DNA of 64,000 nucleotides. It comes from an uncultured Granulosicoccaceae bacterium (lineage in GTDB: Bacteria; Pseudomonadota; Gammaproteobacteria; Granulosicoccales; Granulosicoccaceae). Below, one piece after another: positions 35,995-45,932 of this stretch (position 1 is the first letter of the stretch; each line of letters starts with the position of its first letter). Location of the stretch: positions 1 through 64,000 of the forward strand of contig CAKZUP010000009.1 in assembly GCA_937922945.1 (NCBI GenBank), given 5' to 3'. A model generated the notes under the pieces. It saw nothing but the letters and a program-made list of their open reading frames with translations, searched no databases and was not told where the DNA came from. Position numbers and translations under genes: made by a program.

Positions 35995-37497
35995 ATGCCA
36001 CACATTCGTATTCCTATGAGCTCTCTTCAGAGGCAATCACCTGTCTCTCGACGAGTCTTTCGTGTGACTGGCCTGTTAACCGTTCTATTAACGCTAACTG
36101 GCTGCCAGGCGACCAGCAACAATTCAGCATCGGGCAAAAGACTTATCGAGGTTGCAAAAAGCTACTCGGTTACCAAACATGAAAGTAGCGCCGCGCCAGC
36201 CTTGTTCGATTGGAACACACGAATTCATCCGCTATTCGAACAAGCTCGGCACTTGGTTAGCGAACATACTGGTGTGGATTTATCAGATGTGAGGTTAAAT
36301 ATTGCTAGCGACAACTCCATAACAGATGAAGTTGGCTACGAGACACACCGGCTAATACATAGCCAGTTCAACGACCGGAATTTCGCCAATCTGTTTCTTG
36401 ATTCGGTTATGCGCGGACAACAAGGCACCTATGCTGCGCTGTACGCTACGCGCAAACGCGAAGTCATGATTAGCTTACCGCTCATGCGCAGTTACCAGCA
36501 ATCGCTGCCCAACAGCGTATCGGTTCAGGAGTCGGCAATACTCGCGTTACTCATCCACGAATTGGTTCATGCAGCCGATGACAAGCGTTATCAGATACAC
36601 GAGAACAGAGATCTCAATTTTCGCGCATCGTTTGCTCAGTCGGCGGCCTTTGAAGGGCATGCGCAATTCAGAACCCGTCAAATTTGTTCGAACGCCGGTT
36701 GTCTACCCGGACTTCAGGCACTGGATACGTTTATGTTCGGTGAACGCAACCCGCCGAACTCACTGACTCAAACAGTGCAAGCCGTAAGCCGTAATGTTCT
36801 CGAATATTCCTATGTAGAGGGTGAGCGATTTATCTCAGCACTCGCTAACCGACCTGACGGCCAGAAGCTCATTGATGAATTGTTAAGCAACCCTCCTCAA
36901 GACCCTATTCAGATACTCGATCCGAAAAGCTTCCCGAACAACCAACGCGAACAACGTAATCAGGAGCTGATTCGAATCAGCACTAACTTTGATCACCCTT
37001 GGTTACAGCCGCCGTGGACCAGCGTGCAAACCTCACCGCTAAAAGGAGTCAATCTGAGAACCGATCCGACACGACGTGACGCCGCAGTCGATGGGTTTAC
37101 ACGGCTCATTACATCCATGGTTGCGGTGCAGCTTTATGACCAATCTCAATCGGGTCTTACGCCAATAGAACTTACCGTACTTAGGACAGAATCTAACGAC
37201 ACAGCCAATCTCTTTGCCAAAACGCTTTATGAAAACACGCGTATCAAAGGTGCAACATTAGTTAAACCAAGAACCTTGGTGAAAGTCTCAGGACAATCAA
37301 CGCAACAGCCCGCCATGCTATACATGTCGAAAGAGCCAGCTGAGAACAACCAGCAGTACTACACCTTGATTGGTGTCAGCGGTACAAACGTTGTGCAAAT
37401 AGCAGGACTTGGGCTATCTGAAACGCTGTTTGTCGATTATGTTGATCAGCTATTGATAAAGCTGGAAGACATACGCACAGCTGCGCTGAACCGGTAA
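35995..37497 (+). CDS. Lipoprotein with HExxH metallopeptidase-like motif, function unknown
   Basis: I do not recognise the full protein (500 residues from ATG 35995; ATG 36016 is possible). The N-terminus has a lipobox LTGC with Cys37, so it is a lipoprotein. The segment ALLIHELVHAADD contains HExxH at residues 188-192. About 30 residues on, FEGHAQFR supplies a Glu and His that could complete a zinc site as in gluzincins. It probably acts on a protein or peptide in the periplasm. Cysteines in QICSNAGC form a likely disulfide. It stands alone after the GH16 terminator. Confidence 0.62.
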   Translation: MPHIRIPMSSLQRQSPVSRRVFRVTGLLTVLLTLTGCQATSNNSASGKRLIEVAKSYSVTKHESSAAPALFDWNTRIHPLFEQARHLVSEHTGVDLSDVRLNIASDNSITDEVGYETHRLIHSQFNDRNFANLFLDSVMRGQQGTYAALYATRKREVMISLPLMRSYQQSLPNSVSVQESAILALLIHELVHAADDKRYQIHENRDLNFRASFAQSAAFEGHAQFRTRQICSNAGCLPGLQALDTFMFGERNPPNSLTQTVQAVSRNVLEYSYVEGERFISALANRPDGQKLIDELLSNPPQDPIQILDPKSFPNNQREQRNQELIRISTNFDHPWLQPPWTSVQTSPLKGVNLRTDPTRRDAAVDGFTRLITSMVAVQLYDQSQSGLTPIELTVLRTESNDTANLFAKTLYENTRIKGATLVKPRTLVKVSGQSTQQPAMLYMSKEPAENNQQYYTLIGVSGTNVVQIAGLGLSETLFVDYVDQLLIKLEDIRTAALNR

Positions 37498-37500
37498 CTC

Positions 37501-37523
37501 GGCAAGCGGCAAGCGGCAAGCGG
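37501..37523 (+). repeat. Three tandem copies of a 7-bp unit just past a stop codon
   Basis: GGCAAGC is repeated three times and followed by GG. CGGTAACT occurs on both sides (37492 and 37521), the first copy spanning the stop codon of the upstream lipoprotein gene. This looks like replication slippage. Confidence 0.85.
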
Positions 37524-37725
37524 TAACTGTATGCGCTGTTTGAAAATAGCGTAATACCTAAGAACCTCCTCGCATTTCTCCAGCTGGTTCCATTTAATTG
37601 ATAGAGCCGAATCGGTTACTGATGCGGTACAAATACCATCGTTGTTGACAGTTTGGTGACATCGATTCCGGTGCGATTCATTATAATCAGGAGAATCATG
37701 TCGACCCGCAACCGGGGCCAAACCA

Positions 37726-39117
37726 ATGAATAAATTCACCGTTTCTCAATCAACGCTTCTGCTACCTCTGTTGATTGTGGCCAGTATTGCCTTACAAGGC
37801 TGCTCCGAGTCAAGCACGCCTGTTGAAAATTCTGCCCAGCCAGTATTGGAAGACGACGCAAGTACTAATTCTGCAGAAGAAAATCAGAACACCAGTTCTG
37901 CCGACAACAGTACAAGTGAAGCGATACCTGGCACCGAGATGGAACAGACCGCGACAACACCAGACGTACCACCCTTGCAGAATACGAACACGAATGTCGA
38001 TACCAACGTAAATGCCGATATACCATCCAATGATGTGAATGTTGACGCGCCCGATCCGATGGTTCAAAACCGCACCGATGTCAGTTTTGAAGTCACCGTT
38101 CCAGCCTATCAATCCGAGGCATTGCAACTGCAATTAAGTTGGGGCGAATTCAATACGTCACTCAATTGGATCGGCGATGAATTCTGGTCTGCCGATGCTA
38201 ACTTGCCAACCGACACTGAAGCGCTTTTGTCTATTGTGTTCTATGACGACAATGGCGATATAGCACTGGGCAGTTACGAAGCCACATACCGCAGCGGAAC
38301 TAACGCAGCTGAAATTTATCAGGTTGCAGCAGATCAGTTCGACACTAATCGATGGGATGAAGACGGTGATGGCACGAGCAATCTCGACGAGCTAATTGCC
38401 GGTACAGCTCCGGGGGTTGACGAAGACAGCCTTCTTGCCATTCAAGACGAAAGGCGCATGGGCCTGCTTTTCATTGCAAATTATTTTGAAACCATAATCG
38501 GTAACGAAAGACCTAACCAGTTTATCGATGTAGAAAATTTTTCAGATTGGCGCGGTCGCGGAATGAGAGCAGATATAGATGCCAACGGGAACGGCACGGC
38601 ATCTGCGAGCAGTAACTTTGGTAGTGAGAGGGAAAATCGTAGCGCCGTGCGTACAGTTTCAGACAACACAGTATTGTGGGAAGGGAACTGGAGTTACTAC
38701 GATGGCGATTACAGTCTTTCGCAAACGTTCAACAGTGAAGTTACTGTCGATGGCGATACCAACACGCTGGTGGAAACTGGTACCGGCTCGTGGGTAGGTA
38801 CCTACAGCGATAGTTGGGAAACCAGCGTCAACTTGACCGGCAAACCAATTGAAGGCTCGGATTACTGCACGGCTGAGAGCGGTACGATCACACAAACCAA
38901 TCGAAGTAACCGCGATGGTGGCACTGTCTCTACACTCACTGTTACAAAAGAACCGGGAAATGATCTGTGGCGCGTGAAGTCGAGCTTCGAATCAAACAAC
39001 AATTCAAACACCGCCGAGTACTTCGCACGTGAACTCACGATGCATCAGATTGTGCTCGGCTACCAAAGGCAGGTTTCAGAACATGATGATTTTTTCTGTA
39101 ACTTTGCTGATCTTTGA
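37726..39117 (+). CDS. Lipoprotein with acidic linker and a calcium-loop motif, function unknown
   Basis: The 463-residue protein has a lipoprotein signal with Cys26 in LQGC. A low-complexity Asn/Thr/Asp-rich linker follows to about residue 110, including NTNTNVDTNVNAD. The middle holds DEDGDGTSNLDELIAG (about residue 212), a calcium-binding loop of the EF-hand/thrombospondin-3 kind. The C-terminal half is beta-rich with repeated Gly-Ser-Trp and aromatic pairs. I do not recognise the family. It is probably on the cell surface or outer-membrane inner face. It has no clear operon partner. Confidence 0.6.
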   Translation: MNKFTVSQSTLLLPLLIVASIALQGCSESSTPVENSAQPVLEDDASTNSAEENQNTSSADNSTSEAIPGTEMEQTATTPDVPPLQNTNTNVDTNVNADIPSNDVNVDAPDPMVQNRTDVSFEVTVPAYQSEALQLQLSWGEFNTSLNWIGDEFWSADANLPTDTEALLSIVFYDDNGDIALGSYEATYRSGTNAAEIYQVAADQFDTNRWDEDGDGTSNLDELIAGTAPGVDEDSLLAIQDERRMGLLFIANYFETIIGNERPNQFIDVENFSDWRGRGMRADIDANGNGTASASSNFGSERENRSAVRTVSDNTVLWEGNWSYYDGDYSLSQTFNSEVTVDGDTNTLVETGTGSWVGTYSDSWETSVNLTGKPIEGSDYCTAESGTITQTNRSNRDGGTVSTLTVTKEPGNDLWRVKSSFESNNNSNTAEYFARELTMHQIVLGYQRQVSEHDDFFCNFADL

Positions 39118-39181
39118 TAGCAATACAGGATTACAGTATCTAATTGCACTGTTTGACTACAGCGCTAAATTGAAGAAGACG

Positions 39182-39733
39182 TCAGCACCAACTCACGCGC
39201 TTGGAAAAACGCGGCTTCAGAAAATCCATTTGATCTGCCAGAACATCTCTGTTGGATAGATAGAAGAATTCGTAGCGGTTCGGCGCAAAGGGCACGGCCA
39301 GCAATTGCATGTTGGCTTCTTCTGGTGTTTTGCTACCTTTACGATTATTACAACGCCTGCAAGCCGTTACGCAATTCGTCCATTGATCACGCCCGCCACG
39401 AGAGGTTGGCTTTACATGATCACGTGATAAATCGCGCAGCGGGAACGCATCACCACAGTACATACAAACCTGTTGATCTCTGGCAAACAGTAGGGAATTG
39501 GTTAATGGTGGCGTAAACTGTGCGCTATCGACTCGTCCGTCACACGCAATGATACTGGGCAATTCCAGTCGGGATCGAACACCAAGGCTGTTGTAGCCCC
39601 CGTGGATTGTATGGATGACTTCGCCGAGACTCCAGATAACCTGATCTTTGACCATGAGCGTTGCAGTTTCCTGCCAGGTCAGCCAGGCGATTGGGGTACC
39701 GGCCTTGTTTAGACGTAGTACTTTGGCATTCAT
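39182..39733 (-). CDS. HNH endonuclease family protein
   Basis: The 183-residue protein has a C-terminal HNH domain: CMYCGD, the core LSRDHVKPTSRGGRDQWTN with catalytic His, and the second zinc-knuckle pair CRRC, followed by NRKGSKTPEEA. This arrangement is common in stand-alone bacterial HNH proteins of about this length. I prefer the ATG at 39733 with GAAG just upstream over an ATG at 39781. Function of these chromosomal proteins is unclear. No intron, intein or restriction gene is next to it. Confidence 0.85.
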   Translation of the reverse strand: MNAKVLRLNKAGTPIAWLTWQETATLMVKDQVIWSLGEVIHTIHGGYNSLGVRSRLELPSIIACDGRVDSAQFTPPLTNSLLFARDQQVCMYCGDAFPLRDLSRDHVKPTSRGGRDQWTNCVTACRRCNNRKGSKTPEEANMQLLAVPFAPNRYEFFYLSNRDVLADQMDFLKPRFSKRVSWC

Positions 39734-39832
39734 TACACTTCTATTGCTTTTATTCCAGCCTCCTCCGTATCTGTATAACACATAAACGATACAAGGTTAA
39801 ACCGTTAAAGCATAATCAGCGTGTAAATTTGT

Positions 39833-40801
39833 TTAGAAAAGCACCTGCTCCCAGTGCCTTCTCATGCCTCTGGCAAAATTGGTCAATGCAAGATCGGCTG
39901 AAATAGCGACCTTGCGAAACTTGCGCCAAGGCTGATTGGCTTCCATGTATCTGCGCTCTTCAAGTAAAAAGCCCAAGGATTCACCCACTGTATCGAACAT
40001 AACATCGGGTGCATACGCAGATTCCCATGCAGCACGGGCAGCCTTGCCTCGATCTTCTGACTCATCGGATATAGAACGTAGCAATGATGGAATCGACTTA
40101 ATATCACGCTCATCCACTCGCACAGCGAAATCCCAGTTAATGTGAGGCGTTGGCACCCATTGATTGGCAATAATAACAGGCGCCCTTCCCGCTTCCAGGG
40201 TTTCGAACAAACGATAAGACGATGTTCCAATACCACGTGGGCACAACATAAACTGACTCTCAGCCATGGTTTGTGCAAAGTTTTGTCCCTGCGCCGCTTT
40301 GGTATCTTTCGTACAATCCCAGACATTGAATTCTGATGTGTCCTGAACGCCTTTGCTCGCATCGGTTAGCGCTATAACATCCTTGCGGCAGCGGTGACTC
40401 GCCGAGCCGACAAATGAGAACAACCAACGCTTTTCAACATCACGACTATGTACATCCTTAATGAATTCGTTGGGTGTATCGAGATAGGGGAATGCAACCT
40501 GTTTACTGTGCTGAAAGAATCGACGCGGCATTGAACAGTACAAACCTGGCAGAGCCGACCATGGCTTATCTGCCTCGTTATACATAAACGTTTTTTCTGG
40601 AAACTGCTCTACTAACGGGTGATGCCTTACCTTTTTGTACAGATAATCCTCGAAGTGAGTGTTTTCCACGAACAGGATCATGTCCGCTTCATCGGCCGAA
40701 TCGCAAAGCGTATGGTTCCCGAGCTTATCTATTGCCGCTAAGCCAATAAACTTATCGAGCAGCTCGTGTGTTTCATAAGCAGATGTAGCCAGAATTTTCA
40801 T
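39833..40801 (-). CDS. Exostosin-family (GT47-like) glycosyltransferase
   Basis: The 322-residue protein has the exostosin signature ESQFMLCPRGIGTSSYRLFETLEAGRAPVI in the second half (about residues 185-215), with the early motif RWLFSFVGSASHRCR. It has no signal peptide or membrane helix, so it is cytoplasmic and probably adds sugar to a cell-surface glycan. It is flanked by the HNH gene and an ABC exporter on the same strand. Gaps of about 100 and 180 bases make a shared transcript uncertain. Confidence 0.75.
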   Translation of the reverse strand: MKILATSAYETHELLDKFIGLAAIDKLGNHTLCDSADEADMILFVENTHFEDYLYKKVRHHPLVEQFPEKTFMYNEADKPWSALPGLYCSMPRRFFQHSKQVAFPYLDTPNEFIKDVHSRDVEKRWLFSFVGSASHRCRKDVIALTDASKGVQDTSEFNVWDCTKDTKAAQGQNFAQTMAESQFMLCPRGIGTSSYRLFETLEAGRAPVIIANQWVPTPHINWDFAVRVDERDIKSIPSLLRSISDESEDRGKAARAAWESAYAPDVMFDTVGESLGFLLEERRYMEANQPWRKFRKVAISADLALTNFARGMRRHWEQVLF

Positions 40802-40983
40802 TTGTATTGAACACCTTTTGCCAGTTTGGTTAGACGTCCGCAGCCCTCCCTGAGTCTGTTATCGTCCACTGCGTGAATAACAGCAGACGCGTCTATGTTG
40901 GTGGTGAAATACTTCACACTCTTTTTATAGCAGCCTGGGTCTTCTGTGTGAAATGAATGGGAAAAATACCCTTATGTGTGTGA

Positions 40984-42909
40984 TTAAACCCCCAGAAAGC
41001 CGCCCGATTGCCGCTCCCACAAACTGGCGTAAAGCCCGCCTTTTTCAAGCAGTTGCGCGTGACTACCGGTTTCAACGATAGCGCCACCTTCGAGCACAAC
41101 CAGTCGATCGAGTGCAGCAATAGTGGATAGGCGATGAGCAACCGCCAAAACGGTTTTGCCTTTCATCAAATTGCTTAATTGCTCTTGAATAGCCGATTCC
41201 ACCTCAGAGTCCAGCGCCGACGTTGCTTCATCGAGAATCAGAATGGGAGCATCCTTTAATATGACGCGGGCTATGGCGATGCGTTGTCGCTGGCCGCCTG
41301 AGAGTTTCACTCCACGCTCGCCCACTGTGGCATCAAGACCGACACGCCCATGAAGGTCGACAAGCTTCGGAATAAATTGCATGGCTTCGGCTCGCGTAGC
41401 GGCTTCTATGACTTGTTCATCGGTCGCGGATGCCATGCCGTAGCGAATATTGTCACGCACGCTACGATGCAGTAAGGAGGTATCTTGCGTTACTACTGCA
41501 ATGTTGCTTCGTAAGCTGGTTTGAGTGACTTCATTAATGTTTTGTCCATCGATGCTCACGGTGCCATGACGTATGTCATGAAAGCGCATTAACAGATTGA
41601 TCAACGTAGATTTGCCTGCACCCGATCGTCCTACCAAACCGACTTTTTCACCAGCAGCGATGGTTAAAGTGCAATCGTTAATAATCGGCAATGTAGTTGG
41701 TTCAACAATGTCAGACTCAACGGTTGCAGTAGCAGAACTTGCAGTATTGCGTGCACTACTCCCAGACGACTCGTTTCCAAGAATGACTTCTTCATAATTG
41801 AACGAAACACGGTTGAAACTAATTTCACCTGCACGCACAACCAACGCACTCGCGTCAGGTTTATCAACAATGTTTGTCGGCATACAGATAGTTTCGATAC
41901 CGTTTTCCACCGTACCTACATGCTCAAATAAGGAAGTGATAGTTCGTAGGATCCAGCCAGACATCTGATTTATACGCAATATCAGGCCATTGGCAATCGC
42001 AATTTCTCCTACCGTAACGCTGCCATTCATCCATAACCAGACCGACAATGCCGCCGTACTGAACATGAGTACGCTGTTCATGATCGTCATGGTGATGGTC
42101 ATGCTCATGATTGATGCCATAAGAGCAACAAAAGCTCGTATATGCGTCTTTATGGCCTCTGCTGCAAAGCGTTCCTCAAGTAAGTCATGCGCGAATAACT
42201 TCACCGATTGAATGTTGGTGTAACTGTCCACCACCCTCCCCGTAACCATGGATGTCGCTTCCGATACGCGTGCAGATTTATCCCGCACCGGTGGCACCAT
42301 GAATCGGACGATGCACAGATAACCGATAAGCCAGAAAAATAATGGCAGCAGCAACAGCGGCTTTATATCGATAAGCAAAACGGCAATACCAACTACATAA
42401 ATAATGAGAAGCCACACGCCATCGACAATATTAATGATGACTTCTCGAACCGAATGACCTGTTTGCATAACTTTCTGCGCGACTCGACCGGCAAAATCGT
42501 TTTGAAAAAAGGTCATGCTTTGTCTCAACACATAACGATGATTCTGCCAACGGGTAGCAGCGACCAAACCGGGCGACAAAGAGAAATTAATTAAGCATCG
42601 TGTAGTAAGCAGGCTCAGCGGCCTGATGATAAAGGCCACCACTGACATTCCCAGCAATGCCCAACCGTGTGTTGCCAGAAACGCCTCGGGCTCGGTTGTG
42701 CGCATCCAGTCAACCAGATAACCGATAAACACATAGAGGTAAATTTCGCACAAGCCGGCTACCCCGGAACAGGCAAGGGTTAAATAGACAAGCCGCTGCA
42801 TGGGCTGAACGTAGTGCCAGATAAACGCAAGAGGCCGTTGTGGCGGTCGCGTTGCCGCAGAATCAGGCAACGGATCAACCAGCTTTTCGAAGTAGGAATA
42901 AAGCGCCAT
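40984..42909 (-). CDS. ABC exporter (fused membrane and ATPase domains, MsbA-like) with an insertion in the ATPase
   Basis: The 641-residue half-transporter has six membrane helices (about residues 45-330) and a C-terminal ATPase. Walker A is GRSGAGKST, the signature is LSGGQRQR and Walker B is ILILDEATSALD. A Ser/Thr/Ala-rich stretch of about 33 residues sits between the A-loop tyrosine (VSFNYEE) and the strand PIINDCTLTI, where most homologues have only a few residues. It exports lipid or another hydrophobic compound as a dimer. It is divergent from the LysR gene 174 bases away, and LysR could regulate it. Confidence 0.88.
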   Translation of the reverse strand: MALYSYFEKLVDPLPDSAATRPPQRPLAFIWHYVQPMQRLVYLTLACSGVAGLCEIYLYVFIGYLVDWMRTTEPEAFLATHGWALLGMSVVAFIIRPLSLLTTRCLINFSLSPGLVAATRWQNHRYVLRQSMTFFQNDFAGRVAQKVMQTGHSVREVIINIVDGVWLLIIYVVGIAVLLIDIKPLLLLPLFFWLIGYLCIVRFMVPPVRDKSARVSEATSMVTGRVVDSYTNIQSVKLFAHDLLEERFAAEAIKTHIRAFVALMASIMSMTITMTIMNSVLMFSTAALSVWLWMNGSVTVGEIAIANGLILRINQMSGWILRTITSLFEHVGTVENGIETICMPTNIVDKPDASALVVRAGEISFNRVSFNYEEVILGNESSGSSARNTASSATATVESDIVEPTTLPIINDCTLTIAAGEKVGLVGRSGAGKSTLINLLMRFHDIRHGTVSIDGQNINEVTQTSLRSNIAVVTQDTSLLHRSVRDNIRYGMASATDEQVIEAATRAEAMQFIPKLVDLHGRVGLDATVGERGVKLSGGQRQRIAIARVILKDAPILILDEATSALDSEVESAIQEQLSNLMKGKTVLAVAHRLSTIAALDRLVVLEGGAIVETGSHAQLLEKGGLYASLWERQSGGFLGV

Positions 42910-43083
42910 TATGCGTTTTCATCAGTAGAGTCGCGGATGTAACACAAAACACCCCGCGTATTCCACTCAGAATATCCCTGTTACGCCAAAATTGTGCGTT
43001 AGATTCGCACTTTTCATTTGTTATTCAGCATCCTATAATATATGCTTAGCATCCATAAATAGTGAAATAGAAGCACTAATAGA

Positions 43084-43992
43084 ATGGACAAATACACAGA
43101 AATGCTGGTTTTCTCAAAAGCGGCCGATATGGGTAGCTTTTCAGCAGCAGCTCGTGATCTTGATTTAACACCCTCGGCTGTCAGCAAGCTTATTACACGG
43201 CTGGAAGATCGCTTGGGTGCTCGGCTGTTCCAACGCACCACTCGCAAACTCAGCCTAACTGCCGAAGGTCACGCGTTTCAAGACCGTTGTGGCGCCATAT
43301 TGCAAGAGATTCAGCAAGCTGAAGATGCTGTTATGGCCTTGCACGACAGAGTCACCGGCACCCTTCGCATCACCACCATCTCGGCGTTTGCTCGCATACA
43401 GATGATAAAACTGATGCCTGAGTTCATGTCCAATTTCCCCGAACTTCGGGTGGAGCTTGAGCTCAGCGAACGTGAAGTTGATCTGGTTGGTGAGGGGGTC
43501 GATGTCGCTATTGTGCTTAGCGATGGTCTGACCGATGAGTCCCTGGTAGCACGACGCCTGGCGGTCAACAAGCGCGTTATCTGCGCATCGCCCGAGTATC
43601 TTGCCAAGCACGGCACGCCAACCACACCAGAAGACTTGATGAATCACAATTGCCTTACGCATTCATCAATCCAGCACTTTAACGATTGGGAATTTCAAAC
43701 ACCCGATGGCATTCGTGCTCAGCGCGTGAAAGGCAACTTTCATACAAACAGTGCATCGGCTTTGCATGAAGCGGTGAAAGCCGGTATTGGTATCGCGCGA
43801 CTGGCAAGCTACGTTGTACAACCTTCATTGGAAAATAATCTTGTTGTACCGCTATTGCAGGACCACGCGGTAGACAGCTCTTCCATACAACTGGTTTATC
43901 CACACCGCAGACATTTAAGCAACAAGGTTCGGGTTTTCACCGACTTTATGGTGAGTAAATTTACGCCTAATCCGCCTTGGGAACAAACGTAG
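43084..43992 (+). CDS. LysR-family transcriptional regulator
   Basis: The 302-residue protein has an N-terminal winged helix-turn-helix (FSKAADMGSFSAAARDLDLTPSAVSKLITRLEDRLGARLF) and a C-terminal effector domain of the periplasmic-binding type. The effector part has the GTLRITTISAFARI start and is close to the AaeR/DmlR-like branch. It lies back to back with the ABC exporter gene; divergent targets are the rule in this family, so the exporter is the first candidate target. A 13-bp inverted repeat follows the gene. Confidence 0.88.
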   Translation: MDKYTEMLVFSKAADMGSFSAAARDLDLTPSAVSKLITRLEDRLGARLFQRTTRKLSLTAEGHAFQDRCGAILQEIQQAEDAVMALHDRVTGTLRITTISAFARIQMIKLMPEFMSNFPELRVELELSEREVDLVGEGVDVAIVLSDGLTDESLVARRLAVNKRVICASPEYLAKHGTPTTPEDLMNHNCLTHSSIQHFNDWEFQTPDGIRAQRVKGNFHTNSASALHEAVKAGIGIARLASYVVQPSLENNLVVPLLQDHAVDSSSIQLVYPHRRHLSNKVRVFTDFMVSKFTPNPPWEQT

Positions 43993-44013
43993 TACTCAAC
44001 GAGGTTACTAAAC

Positions 44014-44044
44014 AATCAGGCCGACGCTTAACGTCGGCCTGATT
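44014..44044. terminator. Long perfect hairpin between the convergent LysR and glnK genes
   Basis: AATCAGGCCGACG (44014-44026) pairs exactly with CGTCGGCCTGATT (44032-44044) around a five-base loop. There is little T-run on the plus side; on the minus side GTTTAG follows. It probably ends both transcripts. Confidence 0.8.
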
Positions 44045-44088
44045 AAGAAAACTGATCTGAAGCATATTTTTTAGAACAGTTATTCTAC

Positions 44089-44168
44089 AAACGACACAAC
44101 ACCACTAGACAATCTCACCACTCGACAACCCTAATACTTGACAACCCTAGTACTCGACAACCCCATCA
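44089..44168. repeat. Five degenerate copies of a 16-bp tandem repeat next to the glnK stop codon
   Basis: The clearest units are CTCGACAACCCTAATA (44121-44136), CTTGACAACCCTAGTA (44137-44152) and CTCGACAACCCCATCA (44153-44168). A weaker one lies at 44105-44120 and a fainter one at 44089-44104. The last unit abuts the glnK stop codon at 44169-44171. On the minus strand they would lie in the 3' untranslated part of the glnK message, before the hairpin at 44014-44044. Confidence 0.85.
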
Positions 44169-44510
<342 letters not shown>

Positions 44511-44539
44511 TTAGTCCTCAAATTATTCCTTAAACCATT

Positions 44540-44587
44540 CCTGAGGATATTTCCCCTGAAATATTTCCTTTGAAATATATCCTCAGG
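44540..44587. promoter_or_regulatory. 11-bp inverted repeat with nested near-repeats between amt and glnK
   Basis: CCTGAGGATAT (44540-44550) pairs exactly with ATATCCTCAGG (44577-44587). The loop holds two near-identical 14-mers, TTTCCCCTGAAATA and TTTCCTTTGAAATA. It begins 11 bases from the amt stop codon. It may be a partial terminator or processing site that sets the ratio of PII to transporter. Confidence 0.7.
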
Positions 44588-44598
44588 CCGCAGATGGA

Positions 44599-45789
44599 TT
44601 ACTTCGACGAAGCCGATATTTGGTGAATGCTCAAGTCTGCGCCATTAAACTCTTCTTCTTCACTTAATCGGATACCCGAGAGGGCTTTAATCACACCATA
44701 AACGATAAAGCCGACAATTGTCGCAAATACAATACCAGCCAGACTACCAATTAACTGAGCCGTGAAGCTTACACCGCCAAGCCCTTTCATCGATTCCTGT
44801 CCAAAAATACCACAAGCAATGCCACCCCATGCGCCACATATGCCATGCAGAGGCCAAACACCCAGAACATCATCAATTTTCCACTTGTTTTGAGCGATGG
44901 TGAAAAACCAGACAAACAAAAGACCAGCCACAGCTCCCACAATCAATGATCCCATGGGATGCATGACATCAGAACCTGCACAAACAGCAACGAGCCCAGC
45001 TAACGGACCATTGTGTAAGAATCCAGGGTCGTTCTTACCCGCAACCAGCGCCGCAAGTAAGCCACCCACCATGGCCATCAGTGAATTCATTGCCACCAGA
45101 CCACTGATATCACCAACAGCCTGCGCGGACATTACATTAAAACCGAACCAACCAACGGTCAAAATCCACGCGCCGAGCGCAAGAAACGGAATACTTGACG
45201 GAGCGAAGCTTGCACCGATGGAACCGTCCGCACGATAACGACCCTGTCGAGCACCCAATAAAACAACCGCGCCTAATGCAATCCATCCACCCATACCATG
45301 CACAACGATAGAGCCTGCGAAATCGTGAAATTCAGCGCCAGCGACACTGGCTATCCAGCTTTGAAAACCGTGGTTACCATTCCAGATTAAACCTTCAAAA
45401 AACGGATAGGCCAACGCAACGATAATGAAGGAGGCAATTAACTGCGGATAGAACTTCGCCCGCTCTGCTATACCGCCGGAAATAATGGCTGGGATAGCAG
45501 CGGCAAATGTAAGCAGGAAGAAAAATTTAACCAGCTCATAACCATTGTTACCAGTCAGGTCGGATGCTGCAGCGAAGAAATCCATGCCGTAGGCTAATTG
45601 ATAGCCAATGAAAAAATAGGCAATTGTGGATATGCCAAAGTCGGCAAATATTTTTGATAACGCATTAACTTGATTTTTCTCGCGCACCGTACCGACTTCT
45701 AAAAACGCGAAACCCGCGTGCATGAATAAAACTAATATTGCTCCGATTAATACAAAAAGCGTATCACTACCTGTCTGCAAAGCTTCCAT
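44599..45789 (-). CDS. amt: Ammonium transporter (Amt family)
   Basis: The 396-residue protein has about eleven membrane helices and no separate signal peptide. Family motifs include FLEVGTVREKNQVNALSK, GSIVVHGMGGWIALGAVVLLGARQGRY and WPLHGICGAWGGIACGIFG, the last carrying one of the pore histidines. It conducts ammonium across the inner membrane and is regulated by the PII protein encoded 91 bases downstream. The gene order amt-glnK is inverted from the common one. Inverted repeats at 45933-46011 lie upstream. Confidence 0.93.
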   Translation of the reverse strand: MEALQTGSDTLFVLIGAILVLFMHAGFAFLEVGTVREKNQVNALSKIFADFGISTIAYFFIGYQLAYGMDFFAAASDLTGNNGYELVKFFFLLTFAAAIPAIISGGIAERAKFYPQLIASFIIVALAYPFFEGLIWNGNHGFQSWIASVAGAEFHDFAGSIVVHGMGGWIALGAVVLLGARQGRYRADGSIGASFAPSSIPFLALGAWILTVGWFGFNVMSAQAVGDISGLVAMNSLMAMVGGLLAALVAGKNDPGFLHNGPLAGLVAVCAGSDVMHPMGSLIVGAVAGLLFVWFFTIAQNKWKIDDVLGVWPLHGICGAWGGIACGIFGQESMKGLGGVSFTAQLIGSLAGIVFATIVGFIVYGVIKALSGIRLSEEEEFNGADLSIHQISASSK

Positions 45790-45932
45790 ATATGACGCAC
45801 CTAACTAACAATCGATGTGAAAAGAGGGAGTGCGTGAATGTCATTTTCAACACAAACACAAAACGAAAAAATACCCGCGCACCTCATTAGCGCAAGATAC
45901 TATCAAAGAGTTCGATAGAAGTGCATCCTATG

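Noticed and set aside
39182-39733. HNH protein as part of a mobile element or restriction system
   Set aside because: No intron, terminal repeats, methylase or phage gene is adjacent; it looks like a stand-alone chromosomal gene.
44089-44168. CRISPR array
   Set aside because: The units are only 16 bp, directly abutting with no spacers, and no cas gene is present.
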